Assembly: GCA_014523625.1 (NCBI GenBank)
Contig: JAATVP010000259.1
Coordinates: 1-15,632, forward strand
Length of the DNA: 15,632 nt
From: Nitrososphaerales archaeon TH5896
GTDB lineage: Archaea; Thermoproteota; Nitrososphaeria; Nitrososphaerales; Nitrososphaeraceae
Reading direction: 5' to 3'
Translations under genes and position numbers: made by a program
The notes under the pieces: generated by a model
The model's input: only the letters and a program-made list of their open reading frames with translations
What the model was told of the DNA's origin: nothing
Databases searched by the model: none
Part shown: positions 1 through 6,763 of the stretch, piece after piece
Layout of the letters: each line of letters begins with the position of its first letter
Numbering within the stretch: position 1 is the first letter of the stretch

Positions 1-381
1 AAAAATCTTGGATATTGCCTTTAGTATGGCACATACATTCGCATTTAGCCCCTATTGAGAAATTACTCCTTCTTTTCAATTCCTACGTCAACCTCCACCT
101 AAGCTAAAGAAAGCCGGTTATAAAATTGTAAGGATACAAAAATGCATACTTCCACTAATTAATTTAAAAACTGTTGAATCTTTAAAATTACCGAATTTTC
201 AGTCATGTGGTAGGACGAACTTGCCTGAAATGCCACTTACAATAGATACCTACCTACTTTTAGATTGAGAGATGTCATAATTGCTCTAGATTTTAGCTTC
301 TCAGTCGGAAAGTTACAGGTCTACTAGATGAACGATTTCAATACACATACACTATTATTCACTTAAGGAAATACTGTAAAA
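1..381. other. Gene-free stretch
   Basis: I see no reading frame with protein-like composition on either strand and no RNA gene in this AT-rich stretch. A TATA-like string (TTATAAAA, about 117-124) has no credible gene at leaderless distance. The stretch ends where the zinc-finger relic on the minus strand begins. Confidence 0.4.
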
Positions 382-645
382 TTAGGTACAACTCTCTCGT
401 TCCGTCGGATTGGTTTGACCTTTGTTTGTGATCCTATAAACACCGTTCTCATCTTGGTTAAGCCATCCTACGCTAATTAAAAAGTCATCTGTCAGGTATT
501 TTTTTACATGTTATGATATTTCTTTTGATGCTCTCCCAATGTGTCAAGGCTGTTGAATCGCTGCTTACACAAATCACATATCAGCGGATCAAGACCTGCA
601 GGCCGAGCCAGGTTCGTCATAATCAACACCTGGCTCTCCCTGCAT
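382..645 (-). pseudogene. Frameshifted C2H2 zinc-finger mini-protein gene
   Basis: Three consecutive minus-strand frames look like pieces of one roughly 87-codon gene. The first (645 down to 589, ATG start, begins MQGEPGVDYDEPG) is acidic and stops after 18 codons. The second (ORF 620-504, ATG start, 38 residues) holds a textbook C2H2 finger: C15-x2-C18-x3-F22-x5-L28-x2-H31-x4-H36. The third (510-382) resembles the end of a winged-helix domain (LISVGWLNQDENGVYRIT) and lies in the same frame as the first piece. A TATA box exactly at leaderless distance from the ATG at 645 marks that as the original start, so the finger is now out of frame with its own start. Two small indels, the second near a run of seven A, would explain the structure. 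Alternatively the 38-residue ORF is translated independently from its ATG at 620. The finger is clear; joining the three pieces into one gene is inference, and sequencing error is possible. Confidence 0.6.
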
Positions 646-667
646 ATAGAAACTTTTGGATACATAA

Positions 668-675
668 TATTTAAA
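668..675 (-). promoter_or_regulatory. TATA box for the 645 start
   Basis: On the minus strand this reads TTTAAATA. Its centre is about 26 bases before the ATG at 645, the spacing expected for a leaderless archaeal transcript. It supports 645 as the ancestral start of the zinc-finger gene. Confidence 0.55.
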
Positions 676-821
676 GGTAAAACAAGAGTGAGATCAAAAA
701 ATCATTAAAGGTAGAATTTTTATTTTCATTGAAGTCATTCGAATACCATATCGATTCGCAGGGAGACCAAATGTGAGCAGTTGCACAGGCTTTGCTTAAT
801 CGATATTACGTCGAGACGAAC

Positions 822-829
822 TTTAATAA
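822..829 (+). promoter_or_regulatory. TATA-like element before the finger gene
   Basis: TTTAATAA lies only a few bases before ATG 833. A transcript initiated about 25 bases downstream would begin at GTG 851, which argues for a start later than 833. Confidence 0.35.
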
Positions 830-832
830 ACA

Positions 833-1090
833 ATGATGGGAAAATTAAAAGTGAATCTGATGGACAGAAGGAATACAACAAAATGTCGTGTTTGCAATAT
901 TGATGTCGAAATAACAGAAATTGTTAATGGAGTTAATTTTGATGAGCATTATTTGAGCTGTGGCCTTATACAGAATGTCAGTAAGATTACCGAGCAGGAC
1001 TACAATTTGTCTCAAACTTGTACTACTTATGGACTAACCGCCCGTAATAAAGAAGAACTTGATGATCATGTTAGAAATGCGCATCAATGA
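833..1090 (+). CDS. Small degenerate C2H2 zinc-finger protein
   Basis: The frame encodes up to 85 residues. Near the N terminus is a C18-x2-C21 knuckle, with H39 and C43 as possible further ligands. The C terminus has a C2H2-like layout, C63-x2-Y66-x9-L76-x2-H79-x4-H84: the second zinc cysteine is Tyr66, and Ala70 stands where the core Phe is expected, so this finger probably binds zinc poorly or not at all. The role is unknown; nucleic-acid binding or protein contact is typical of such fingers. The start is uncertain. A TATA-like TTTAATAA at 822-829 is too close to the ATG at 833 but about 25 bases before GTG 851 and 34 before ATG 860; either later start keeps all cysteines. The gene faces away from the broken zinc-finger gene at 382-645, a possible relative. 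Confidence 0.65.
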   Translation: MMGKLKVNLMDRRNTTKCRVCNIDVEITEIVNGVNFDEHYLSCGLIQNVSKITEQDYNLSQTCTTYGLTARNKEELDDHVRNAHQ

Positions 1091-1190
1091 AAGTAGAGAG
1101 TAAATTACGTAATATGGTAATGATACGAGCATGAAGGAATAATCCTCTCCGTTAATATCTATGAAGGCACAACCGTGCGTAAATCATAGA

Positions 1191-1319
1191 TAAAAGATTT
1201 AAATCTGAACCACACAGGGCGGTTGAGGTAATACGCAATATTATATCCTCAGAAATTTTGAATTTTGGGTTGAGGTTTGCCGTCGATTTGAACATCTTTC
1301 CCTGATATACCAAAGTCTT
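1191..1319 (-). pseudogene. N-terminal stub of a zinc alcohol dehydrogenase
   Basis: The minus-strand frame (open 1358-1152) contains about 43 residues closely matching the N terminus of zinc-dependent medium-chain alcohol dehydrogenases. It starts KTLVYQGK, continues SEDIILRITSTALCGSDLNL, and includes the Cys of the CGSD motif that binds the catalytic zinc in this family. After this the similarity stops and the frame ends about 13 codons later, so roughly 340 of the usual 380-390 residues, including the rest of the catalytic domain and the NAD-binding Rossmann domain, are absent. No ATG lies at the expected start; a TTG is found there. The stub cannot make an enzyme. No other part of the gene is visible within the window. 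Confidence 0.65.
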
Positions 1320-1431
1320 CAAAATACAAAAACAACTTGTCCTACATACATTATTCATAATGTATCGTTTGTTTCCTATATAAACAATTCAAAGAATGTC
1401 TATGTTTGAAGAATAGTACTTGAATTAATAA

Positions 1432-1659
1432 TTATTCATTCTTCACATTAGGTATTATGATAGACTACAAGTCTCTCCTCCTCTGGATCTAGCTGAATAT
1501 GATGCATATTTGACTAATGCATTTTTACAATTACGGGGAGTTCTTTTAGAAGTGGTGCTCGACAATCAACGTTCATCTGGAGATATCGATTGGTCGTTGG
1601 ATAGTAACATAAATAATACGTATGAATCAGGCCTATTATTCAAAAAAAATTCAATATAA
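1432..1659 (+). pseudogene. Fragment of an unknown protein
   Basis: An open stretch without any ATG, GTG or TTG start near its beginning encodes about 75 residues of ordinary globular composition, including PPLDLAEYDAYLTNAFLQLR and a tail ending in FKKNSI before TAA. The preceding frame is closed by two TAA codons. An ATG at about 1457 lies in a different frame and meets TAG after 11 codons, so a frameshift near the 5' end is one explanation. I do not recognise the family. The regular hydrophobic spacing is what makes me think it was once coding. Confidence 0.35.
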
Positions 1660-1711
1660 AAAAAGGAAGGTATAATGCACGCTTCAACGATTTAATGACA
1701 ACGAGAGTTGA

Positions 1712-2044
1712 TTACTGGTTTGCCCCTGCAGTTCCTTGTTCGTAGTCGCTTCCCGTTTCACCGGCGCTAGCTGTTCCTTTAGTCATACCGTTGCGTCGAG
1801 CTCTCTCGGCTGCATCTTGCGGATTTGTTCCTACCTGCCCTGAGTCAGTGATATTCTCGGTCATTTCTCTCTTTACCGCTGTAGGTTCATGTTCTCTTAT
1901 TTTTGCAGGCGACATTGGCTCCTTCGATTCATATTCAGTTAGAGGCTCCCTCTCAGATTGCTTGTCAGCACCTTCTTCTGTTCCGATGACTGAATCTTTA
2001 GCAGTTTCTAATGTATCTTTAACTTTGTCAGTTAGCTTTCCCAC
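1712..2044 (-). CDS. Small hydrophilic, probably disordered protein
   Basis: This gene encodes 110 residues starting at GTG (2042-2044). The first 20 residues (MGKLTDKVKDTLETAKDSVI) form an amphipathic, lysine-rich helix reminiscent of CsbD, YtxH or LEA-like stress proteins. The remainder is dominated by Glu, Thr, Gly, Ala, Ser and Lys, with no Cys or Trp and no predicted hydrophobic core, including AAERARRNGMTKG and a Gly/Ala/Thr tail. There is no signal peptide or membrane segment. The start is supported by a TATA box 27 bases upstream. A desiccation- or osmotic-stress role is suggested only by composition. The adjacent DUF2171-like gene points away from it across a 270-base divergent spacer. 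Confidence 0.75.
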   Translation of the reverse strand: MGKLTDKVKDTLETAKDSVIGTEEGADKQSEREPLTEYESKEPMSPAKIREHEPTAVKREMTENITDSGQVGTNPQDAAERARRNGMTKGTASAGETGSDYEQGTAGANQ

Positions 2045-2068
2045 TGTAATGATATTTACTCGACAAAC

Positions 2069-2076
2069 TATAAAAC
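2069..2076 (-). promoter_or_regulatory. TATA box for the hydrophilic protein gene
   Basis: On the minus strand this reads TTTTATAG, centred about 28 bases before the GTG start at 2044. The spacing fits a leaderless transcript and supports the GTG start. Confidence 0.55.
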
Positions 2077-2288
2077 ATCTCTGACTTATGGTCGTTGAAT
2101 ATTATCTGTTTCTGAAAGTCTTATAATGCATCCACATATCATATGAAAATATACCGCTACTCTAAGGACTTGCACTATGCTTCCCTTGACATACAACAAA
2201 TTGTTCCGAGGGGGAGCGTACCGAAGGCTAGCACAATAGACAGTTTGTTCTAGCACTGGTGGTACATATCTAACCTGATGTTAAACCG

Positions 2289-2296
2289 TTATATAC
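2289..2296 (+). promoter_or_regulatory. TATA box for the DUF2171-like gene
   Basis: TTATATAC is centred about 25 bases before GTG 2317, the leaderless distance. It supports GTG 2317 over the in-frame ATG at 2326. Confidence 0.55.
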
Positions 2297-2316
2297 TATT
2301 ATAATTATAGAATTTT

Positions 2317-2709
2317 GTGAACCGAATGACATACGATAGTCCCAATCGTAATGACCAGTCAACAAAAAGTGTGATGGATCTGACCAAGCAATCTGTCTAT
2401 GTAAGAAAAAGAAAGGGTAAGGAAATCGGTGAAATAGAAGCTATGAACAAAGACACAATCGTCGTAAAAAAAGGTAAAAGAGGCGGAAAATACTATTACA
2501 TTCCACTTGACAGAGTAGAGGGTTGGGATGGACATGTGGTAAGTTTAACTATTACAGAGGATGAAGCAAAACAATTTGAGAAAAAAGAGAAACCTGATAA
2601 ATCTGAGTATTTTACAAAAGATCAAGGATACGGAAGCGAAGCTACGGGAAAAGATAAGAAACTTTCAGATAAGTTACCCTTTGTAAGAGTAATTAAACGG
2701 ATAGATTGA
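2317..2709 (+). CDS. DUF2171 / PRC-barrel-like small protein
   Basis: The gene encodes 130 residues from a GTG start. Residues about 22-90 form a short beta-rich domain: VYVRKRKGKEIGEIEAM, an alternating strand with DTIVVKKG, then a glycine-rich turn into YYYIPLDRVEGWDGHVVSL. This layout (entry strand, conserved G-x-I/V, then Y-I-P-L-D-x-V) is characteristic of DUF2171 and PRC-barrel-like proteins, often annotated as general stress or photosystem-reaction-centre-barrel proteins. The C-terminal 40 residues are charged and probably disordered, ending in a short hydrophobic strand (FVRVIKRI). There is no signal peptide or membrane segment, so it should be cytosolic. The ligand and role are unknown. 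It is divergent from the disordered protein gene at 1712-2044; both carry good TATA boxes. Confidence 0.75.
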   Translation: MNRMTYDSPNRNDQSTKSVMDLTKQSVYVRKRKGKEIGEIEAMNKDTIVVKKGKRGGKYYYIPLDRVEGWDGHVVSLTITEDEAKQFEKKEKPDKSEYFTKDQGYGSEATGKDKKLSDKLPFVRVIKRID

Positions 2710-2980
2710 GGTAGGGTAGGAATTTCGCCGCGGTTTTTCCTTCCGAATGTGCGATCCGCAGTACTCAAGTAAAACACACTTTCAACTATGAACTTCTAAC
2801 CCCGGGAATAATTGCCAGCTGCTCTCGTGAAATGGTCTTTGTCATTACGTCATTTATAAAAAACTATTCAACTCTACTTCTACAAGATTCCGGTGAACAT
2901 TCGTTAACTGCTCGACATATCCTTGTAGTTCCTGAGGAGTTTTTGCTCAAGCTAGTAGTCATCAATCAAAGCTAGAAGAC

Positions 2981-3310
2981 ATGGTCCAGAATCTTGGGAA
3001 CGGAAGCGCCGAACTTAACTCGTCGGAAGTCCAACTTGTTGCACAAGAGACAGCTCAAAAATGTTCAAGTATGATGCAGACCTGTTTGGGGCCGGATCCA
3101 GATTCTTCTGAAGCAATTGAATTCCTATGTCTTGCTGAAGGTGGCGAAGTAACACACTACGAGGTATTAGCTGCTATTTCTAAACGGCTTAATGGCAAGA
3201 TAAAGAATGCTAGAAAACTTTCAACAAGTGTGAGCTCTATTCTCAAGGAAGAAAAAAGACGTTTGGCTCTGTGTACGAGATTAGAGAAGCAAACAGCTAC
3301 ATCAGAATAA
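2981..3310 (+). CDS. Unknown small helical protein
   Basis: This frame encodes 109 residues from ATG, with an upstream in-frame TGA about 45 bases before the start and no alternative ATG between. Composition suggests a mainly helical soluble protein: Ser- and Gln-rich N-terminal helix (residues 12-37), a middle segment with acidic residues (DPDSSEAIEFLCLAEGG), then a basic helix (KRLNGKIKNARKL) and a lysine/arginine-rich C-terminal helix. It has four cysteines (C28, C35, C50, C98) with no zinc-knuckle spacing. I do not recognise the family; the second half could be a small helical DNA-binding fold. No convincing TATA box lies at leaderless distance, though a TTTATAAA at about 2850 is 130 bases away. 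It stands alone. Confidence 0.6.
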   Translation: MVQNLGNGSAELNSSEVQLVAQETAQKCSSMMQTCLGPDPDSSEAIEFLCLAEGGEVTHYEVLAAISKRLNGKIKNARKLSTSVSSILKEEKRRLALCTRLEKQTATSE

Positions 3311-3873
3311 TGATGATTATATTTAGGTAAAGTCACAGTTACCGTCGTACATATCGGTCAAAAGCATGCCGTGGCCCATGCTTGAGAAGGTGGTTACATG
3401 GCCAATTTATCAGAATATACTTTGTAATTGAAGACGGCAGATGTTTTGTGGGAAAAAGAAGAAGAAAAAGAATGATCCAAACTAGAGTAGTACTGGCTGG
3501 AGGAATATTTTTGTGCCGCTCTTGCATGAACTCCCTCTGATTTTTAGTGGTCCTATCTTTTCATCATCCATTCTGACAATTCTAGTTCTTTAAAATGTTA
3601 CATTATTTTTCACATAATATCTAATCAGCTATCACAAAGGCAATTCTCTCCCTGTTGTATGTAGAACTACTAGGCACTTTTTCTTGAAATAGTTTTATTG
3701 CATTTAGAAAGTCGATTGTGCTACAGGGTTCATCTCCGCTAATCCATGAACTGTAGCCATAAGGAGTGTAACAGTATTACAGATAGAAAAAAGTTACGAA
3801 GAAGGATAATGATGCATTTATACTCAATAATACGTGCATTTATACTCAATAATAATATATACTAAATCACATT
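3311..3873. other. Gene-poor stretch
   Basis: No convincing gene. A plus-strand frame from 3331 to 3540 is open for 69 codons and contains a CxxC near its end, but it has no ATG until late and I do not recognise it. The right end contains a 20-base tandem repeat described separately. Confidence 0.4.
3813..3854 (+). repeat. Two-copy 20-base direct repeat carrying a TATA-like box
   Basis: TGCATTTATACTCAATAATA occurs at 3813-3832 and again, identically, at 3835-3854 (period 22). Each copy contains TTTATACT, a reasonable archaeal TATA element. The second box is about 31 bases before the ATG at 3874 of the broken zinc-finger gene, so the duplication doubles its likely promoter. Perfect identity suggests the duplication is recent or conserved by selection. 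Confidence 0.8.
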
Positions 3874-3982
3874 ATGCACTTTGATTTTTTCTCAAGAAAG
3901 AAATTCAAGTGTCCAGTATGTTAAGAGTGACTCTGAAATGCAAGGACACAGAAAAACCGAACACGATATGAAGGGTCCATAA
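3874..3982 (+). pseudogene. Broken C2H2 zinc-finger mini-gene
   Basis: From ATG 3874 the frame reads a short basic lead and KKFKCPVC, an intact C-x2-C knuckle (C13, C16), then hits TAA at 3922. One base over, the frame continues KSDSEMQGHRKTEHDMKGP to TAA at 3980-3982, which supplies the matching M-x2-H-x4-H half of a C2H2 finger. The bases between the second Cys codon and the first His codon number 25 instead of the usual 36, so a small deletion that also broke the frame accounts for the structure. The two halves fit so well that I believe this was a single-finger protein of about 40 residues. It has no useful product now. A promoter with a duplicated TATA-like repeat precedes it. It may belong to the same family as the genes at 382-645 and 833-1090. 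Confidence 0.6.
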
Positions 3983-4697
3983 CTGCGAATGTAATATTCT
4001 TTTAACCCCTCACTAGTGAGAGATGTAACTTCTAGTGATTCAATCCGAACAAATGACCTGCCACGACATAATTGAGAAGGTAACAAATACGAACTAGAGA
4101 TCTGTCCATGACGCACAAAACTTTGGTCATATTTATTTAAGCGCACCTTGTATTGTTATGTGGATTTAATGTTCTTTTTTTTTGGGAATATTAATTATGT
4201 CTACAAATACCGATTCCAAACTGAGATTTTATTTTTCCAACATTCTTCCTTTAACTAAATGCCCTGTCAATTTTCGATGATCAGATGCTATTTCCTTATT
4301 TAGGAATTTTTTGTTACTTTCTACAACGATGAAAGCTGTTCCTACCTTTCACGTCGTATTCTAGAAAATTCTACTCATGAACGGCAACTCGGAAACGACG
4401 TAAATGAATGAACGGCAACTCGGAAACGACGTAAATATTCTTCCAAGAAAATACCGCATGTTAATCACTACATTATGGGTTACCGTAGAGAAGGGTGCCT
4501 TAACGAATGCCATATTAGGATATCTCACCTCACGATGATTTGTTTGACTCTTCTCATACAGCTCCTCACTTTTGGCATTATTTGCAGTGACAGGATGATA
4601 AGTAAAAAACAAAGGCCAGTATACTATGTCATTCATCGAGATGTATACATGCCCATTTTCTCATTATAGACTACTATACAACAGTAACGAAAAGTAA
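3983..4697. other. Gene-free stretch with a tandem repeat
   Basis: No credible intact gene. A minus-strand frame spanning 4361-4636 includes SEELYEKSQTNH (about 4535-4570), reminiscent of the second half of a C2H2 finger; an out-of-frame CHCK sits just before it. This may be another decayed finger but is weak. A 29-base direct repeat lies at 4377-4436. Confidence 0.35.
4377..4436 (+). repeat. Two-copy 29-base direct repeat
   Basis: Identical 29-base copies at 4377-4405 and 4408-4436, separated by two bases (period 31), each beginning ATGAACGGCAACTC and ending CGACGTAAAT. The period is not a multiple of three. With only two copies and a two-base gap it is a tandem duplication, not a CRISPR array. 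Confidence 0.85.
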
Positions 4698-4895
4698 CAA
4701 CTAATTTTTATTCCTCAGGTTCTTTTTGCAGTTTTGGCCATAGATAATAAGTGGCAGTCGAAATTCATCACTACCATGAAGATAGCGGATTATGGTATTG
4801 CTCTATTACCAATATCTATTGTCGCAGGAATAGTGTTTATTCCATATCCACCTGTCGGAACCGCTAATTGTGCTTCATTAGCTTCAGCATCTTAG
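4698..4895 (+). pseudogene. Fragment of a membrane protein
   Basis: Directly after an in-frame TAA, a 65-codon open stretch encodes two hydrophobic segments, LIFIPQVLFAVLAI and YGIALLPISIVAGIVFI, joined by a polar loop with WQSK. It ends in a small Ala/Ser-rich tail before TAG at 4893-4895. The only ATG is at 4776, inside the loop, and would give 39 residues. The likeliest reading is the remnant of a polytopic membrane protein whose 5' end is gone; an independent 39-residue single-span protein starting at 4776 is the alternative. I cannot name the family. Confidence 0.35.
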
Positions 4896-5071
4896 AGTAG
4901 GAGTAGAGCACCTGTTCGATGGCTAGAACAAAAAATTTTATTCATTGGATGGAACTACAAAATAGTTCATAAATCAAGCGGCTAGAATGATGATGACTGG
5001 CTCAAAATGGCAATGCTCTTACTCGGTTGACTTATGCCTTTCAAAATCAATTTGTGGTCCTACTAAAAACG

Positions 5072-5079
5072 CTTTTATC
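5072..5079 (+). promoter_or_regulatory. Candidate TATA box for the flavoprotein gene
   Basis: CTTTTATC is centred about 33 bases before ATG 5109, allowing a short leader of several bases. No Shine-Dalgarno sequence is evident before the ATG. Confidence 0.35.
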
Positions 5080-5108
5080 TCTTGTATGTAAATTCCCTCC
5101 CCGTCTAG

Positions 5109-6650
5109 ATGAGTAGGTATCAGAGTGATTTTGATTTGATAGTCATAGGATCTGGTTCTGGGTTGGACGTTGCTAACGCTGCTGCAGAAAAGGGCCTCAG
5201 AGTCGCCCTGATAGAGAAAAAGAGGATGGGCGGCACCTGCCTTAACAATGGTTGTATCCCTTCCAAACTGCTAATTCACAGTGCAGATATGATGGAGTCA
5301 ATAAGACAATCCGAAAAATTCGGGATAGTAATAGATGGAAAGATATCAATTGATTTTGAAAAAATAGTCAACCGCGTCACTGGCATAGTTGATTCAGAAT
5401 CAGAGGAGATTCAAAAAGCATATAGTAAGGTGGACAATCCAAGAATGTTTCATAGTGAATGCAGATTTGTTGGCACCAAAGAATTAGAGCTCAAAGCATT
5501 AGATAAAGATCTACAAGACGAGAGGATCAAGAAAAGTAACAAGCTACGCAGAGGAAACCGAGATAGAAACAATAACAGAATTAGCGCCCTTAGGATTTTA
5601 ATCGCGTCAGGTTCTAGACCTAGAATTCCAAAAATAAATGGATTGGATAAAGCAGGCTTTATAACTAGTGATCAAGCACTAAGGCTAAAAAGACAACCGG
5701 CTGCCCTTACCATAATAGGAGGAGGGTACATATGCTGCGAACTAGCTCATTTCTTTGGAAGTCTCGGGACGAAAATTAACATTATACAACTTCGGGACAA
5801 ATTGCTACCTGACGAGGATGAAGATATTTCACAAAGATTAACTGATGTATTTGTCAAGAAATATGATGTCCATCTTGGTTACGTCGCAGAATCAGTTTCA
5901 AAGGATAAAAATAATGACGGCCATGTATTGAATAACAGCACAAGTAACGCTGGAATCGCTACTACTGAAATATATACTGTTACCGCAAAGAACAAAGAAT
6001 CAAACAAGACAATAACGATTGAGTCAGATGAGTTACTAATAGCAGTTGGTAGAATTCCGAATTCAGATTTACTCGATCTTGATAAGACTGGTGTAAAGTT
6101 GGACGATATGGGCTATATCGTGACAGATGAATACTTACAGACAAATATTGAAGGTATCTATTCGCTAGGAGATGTAGTTGGAAGATATCCGTTTAAACAT
6201 AGCGCGAATTTGGAAGCGCGCTATGCCATTCATAATATAATTCAGCCACAAGACATGATTCCGGTCGATTATGCTGCTGTTCCTCACGCAATATTTACTT
6301 CCCCACAAATCGCCGCGGTTGGTGCGACAGAGCAATTTTTGAAACAGAAAGGTAAAGAGGAGAATAAAGATTACTTGAAGTCAATCTATCCATTCATTAA
6401 CACTGGAATGGGCCTTGCAATAGAAGACCATGAAGGTTTCATCAAATTCTTAGTTGACAAGGATAGTAGAAAAATACTTGGTTGTCACATCATTGGAACA
6501 GACGCTCCTGTTCTTATTCATGAGGTGGTAGTAGCAATGAAGACTTTTGATTCTAAGGGCAATATTGGGACTATCGATAATATTACTAGAGCGGTTCATG
6601 TGCATCCCGCTTTATCCGAAGTTGTCGTTAGAGCTGCATCGCAAATCTAG
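5109..6650 (+). CDS. FAD/NAD(P)-dependent disulfide oxidoreductase
   Basis: This 513-residue flavoprotein belongs to the class I pyridine nucleotide-disulfide oxidoreductases, which pass electrons between NAD(P)H and a disulfide substrate. The N-terminal FAD-binding motif is VIGSGSGLDVA (about 12-22), the redox-active pair is C44/C49 in GGTCLNNGCIPSK, and the NAD(P)-binding motif is IIGGGYICCE (202-211). The second FAD motif ends in LGD (D355), and the C-terminal His-Glu catalytic dyad is H499/E504 in HPALSE. GSGSGLD, LRDKLLPDEDEDIS and FKHSANLEARYAIHN resemble mycothione reductases more than typical dihydrolipoamide dehydrogenases. Arg229 after the second Rossmann fold, where NAD enzymes usually have an acidic residue, hints at NADPH. 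A basic Asn/Arg/Lys insert (about 132-160) and a polar insert (about 265-300) account for the extra 50 residues over the usual 460. The enzyme is cytosolic. Its substrate is unknown; no 2-oxoacid dehydrogenase or lipoyl genes are adjacent. Confidence 0.92.
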   Translation: MSRYQSDFDLIVIGSGSGLDVANAAAEKGLRVALIEKKRMGGTCLNNGCIPSKLLIHSADMMESIRQSEKFGIVIDGKISIDFEKIVNRVTGIVDSESEEIQKAYSKVDNPRMFHSECRFVGTKELELKALDKDLQDERIKKSNKLRRGNRDRNNNRISALRILIASGSRPRIPKINGLDKAGFITSDQALRLKRQPAALTIIGGGYICCELAHFFGSLGTKINIIQLRDKLLPDEDEDISQRLTDVFVKKYDVHLGYVAESVSKDKNNDGHVLNNSTSNAGIATTEIYTVTAKNKESNKTITIESDELLIAVGRIPNSDLLDLDKTGVKLDDMGYIVTDEYLQTNIEGIYSLGDVVGRYPFKHSANLEARYAIHNIIQPQDMIPVDYAAVPHAIFTSPQIAAVGATEQFLKQKGKEENKDYLKSIYPFINTGMGLAIEDHEGFIKFLVDKDSRKILGCHIIGTDAPVLIHEVVVAMKTFDSKGNIGTIDNITRAVHVHPALSEVVVRAASQI

Positions 6651-6763
6651 ATTTCTTGTATAAAATTGATAGAACAGAGAGGCCAATAACTGGGGACTTG
6701 TACAGCAAATAACATTTTCTACACATAGAAGTCGTCTACTAAATAGATATCAATTAGAACTCC

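Noticed and set aside
1791..2084. 97-codon plus-strand frame
   Set aside because: It is the antisense shadow of the disordered protein gene at 1712-2044, which has a good promoter and regular low-complexity composition.
3339..3527. Minus-strand 62-codon frame
   Set aside because: Mostly hydrophobic, irregular composition, no promoter or recognisable motif; the opposite strand is also weakly open, so it looks like chance.
3331..3540. Plus-strand open stretch of 69 codons ending in LCRSCMNSL
   Set aside because: No start codon until late, highly basic run of KRRRKR from a purine tract, and no family I recognise; too weak to call a relic.
3892..4146. Minus-strand 84-codon frame
   Set aside because: It overlaps the broken zinc-finger gene on the plus strand, whose C-x2-C and H-x4-H halves are far more convincing.
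3813..4436. CRISPR array suggested by direct repeats
   Set aside because: There are only two copies of each of two unrelated repeats, with two-base gaps instead of 30-40 base spacers, and no cas genes.
4361..4669. Overlapping long frames on both strands as genes
   Set aside because: The minus frame runs through the tandem duplication and the plus frame has no protein-like pattern; only a weak finger-like trace (SEELYEKSQTNH) is notable.
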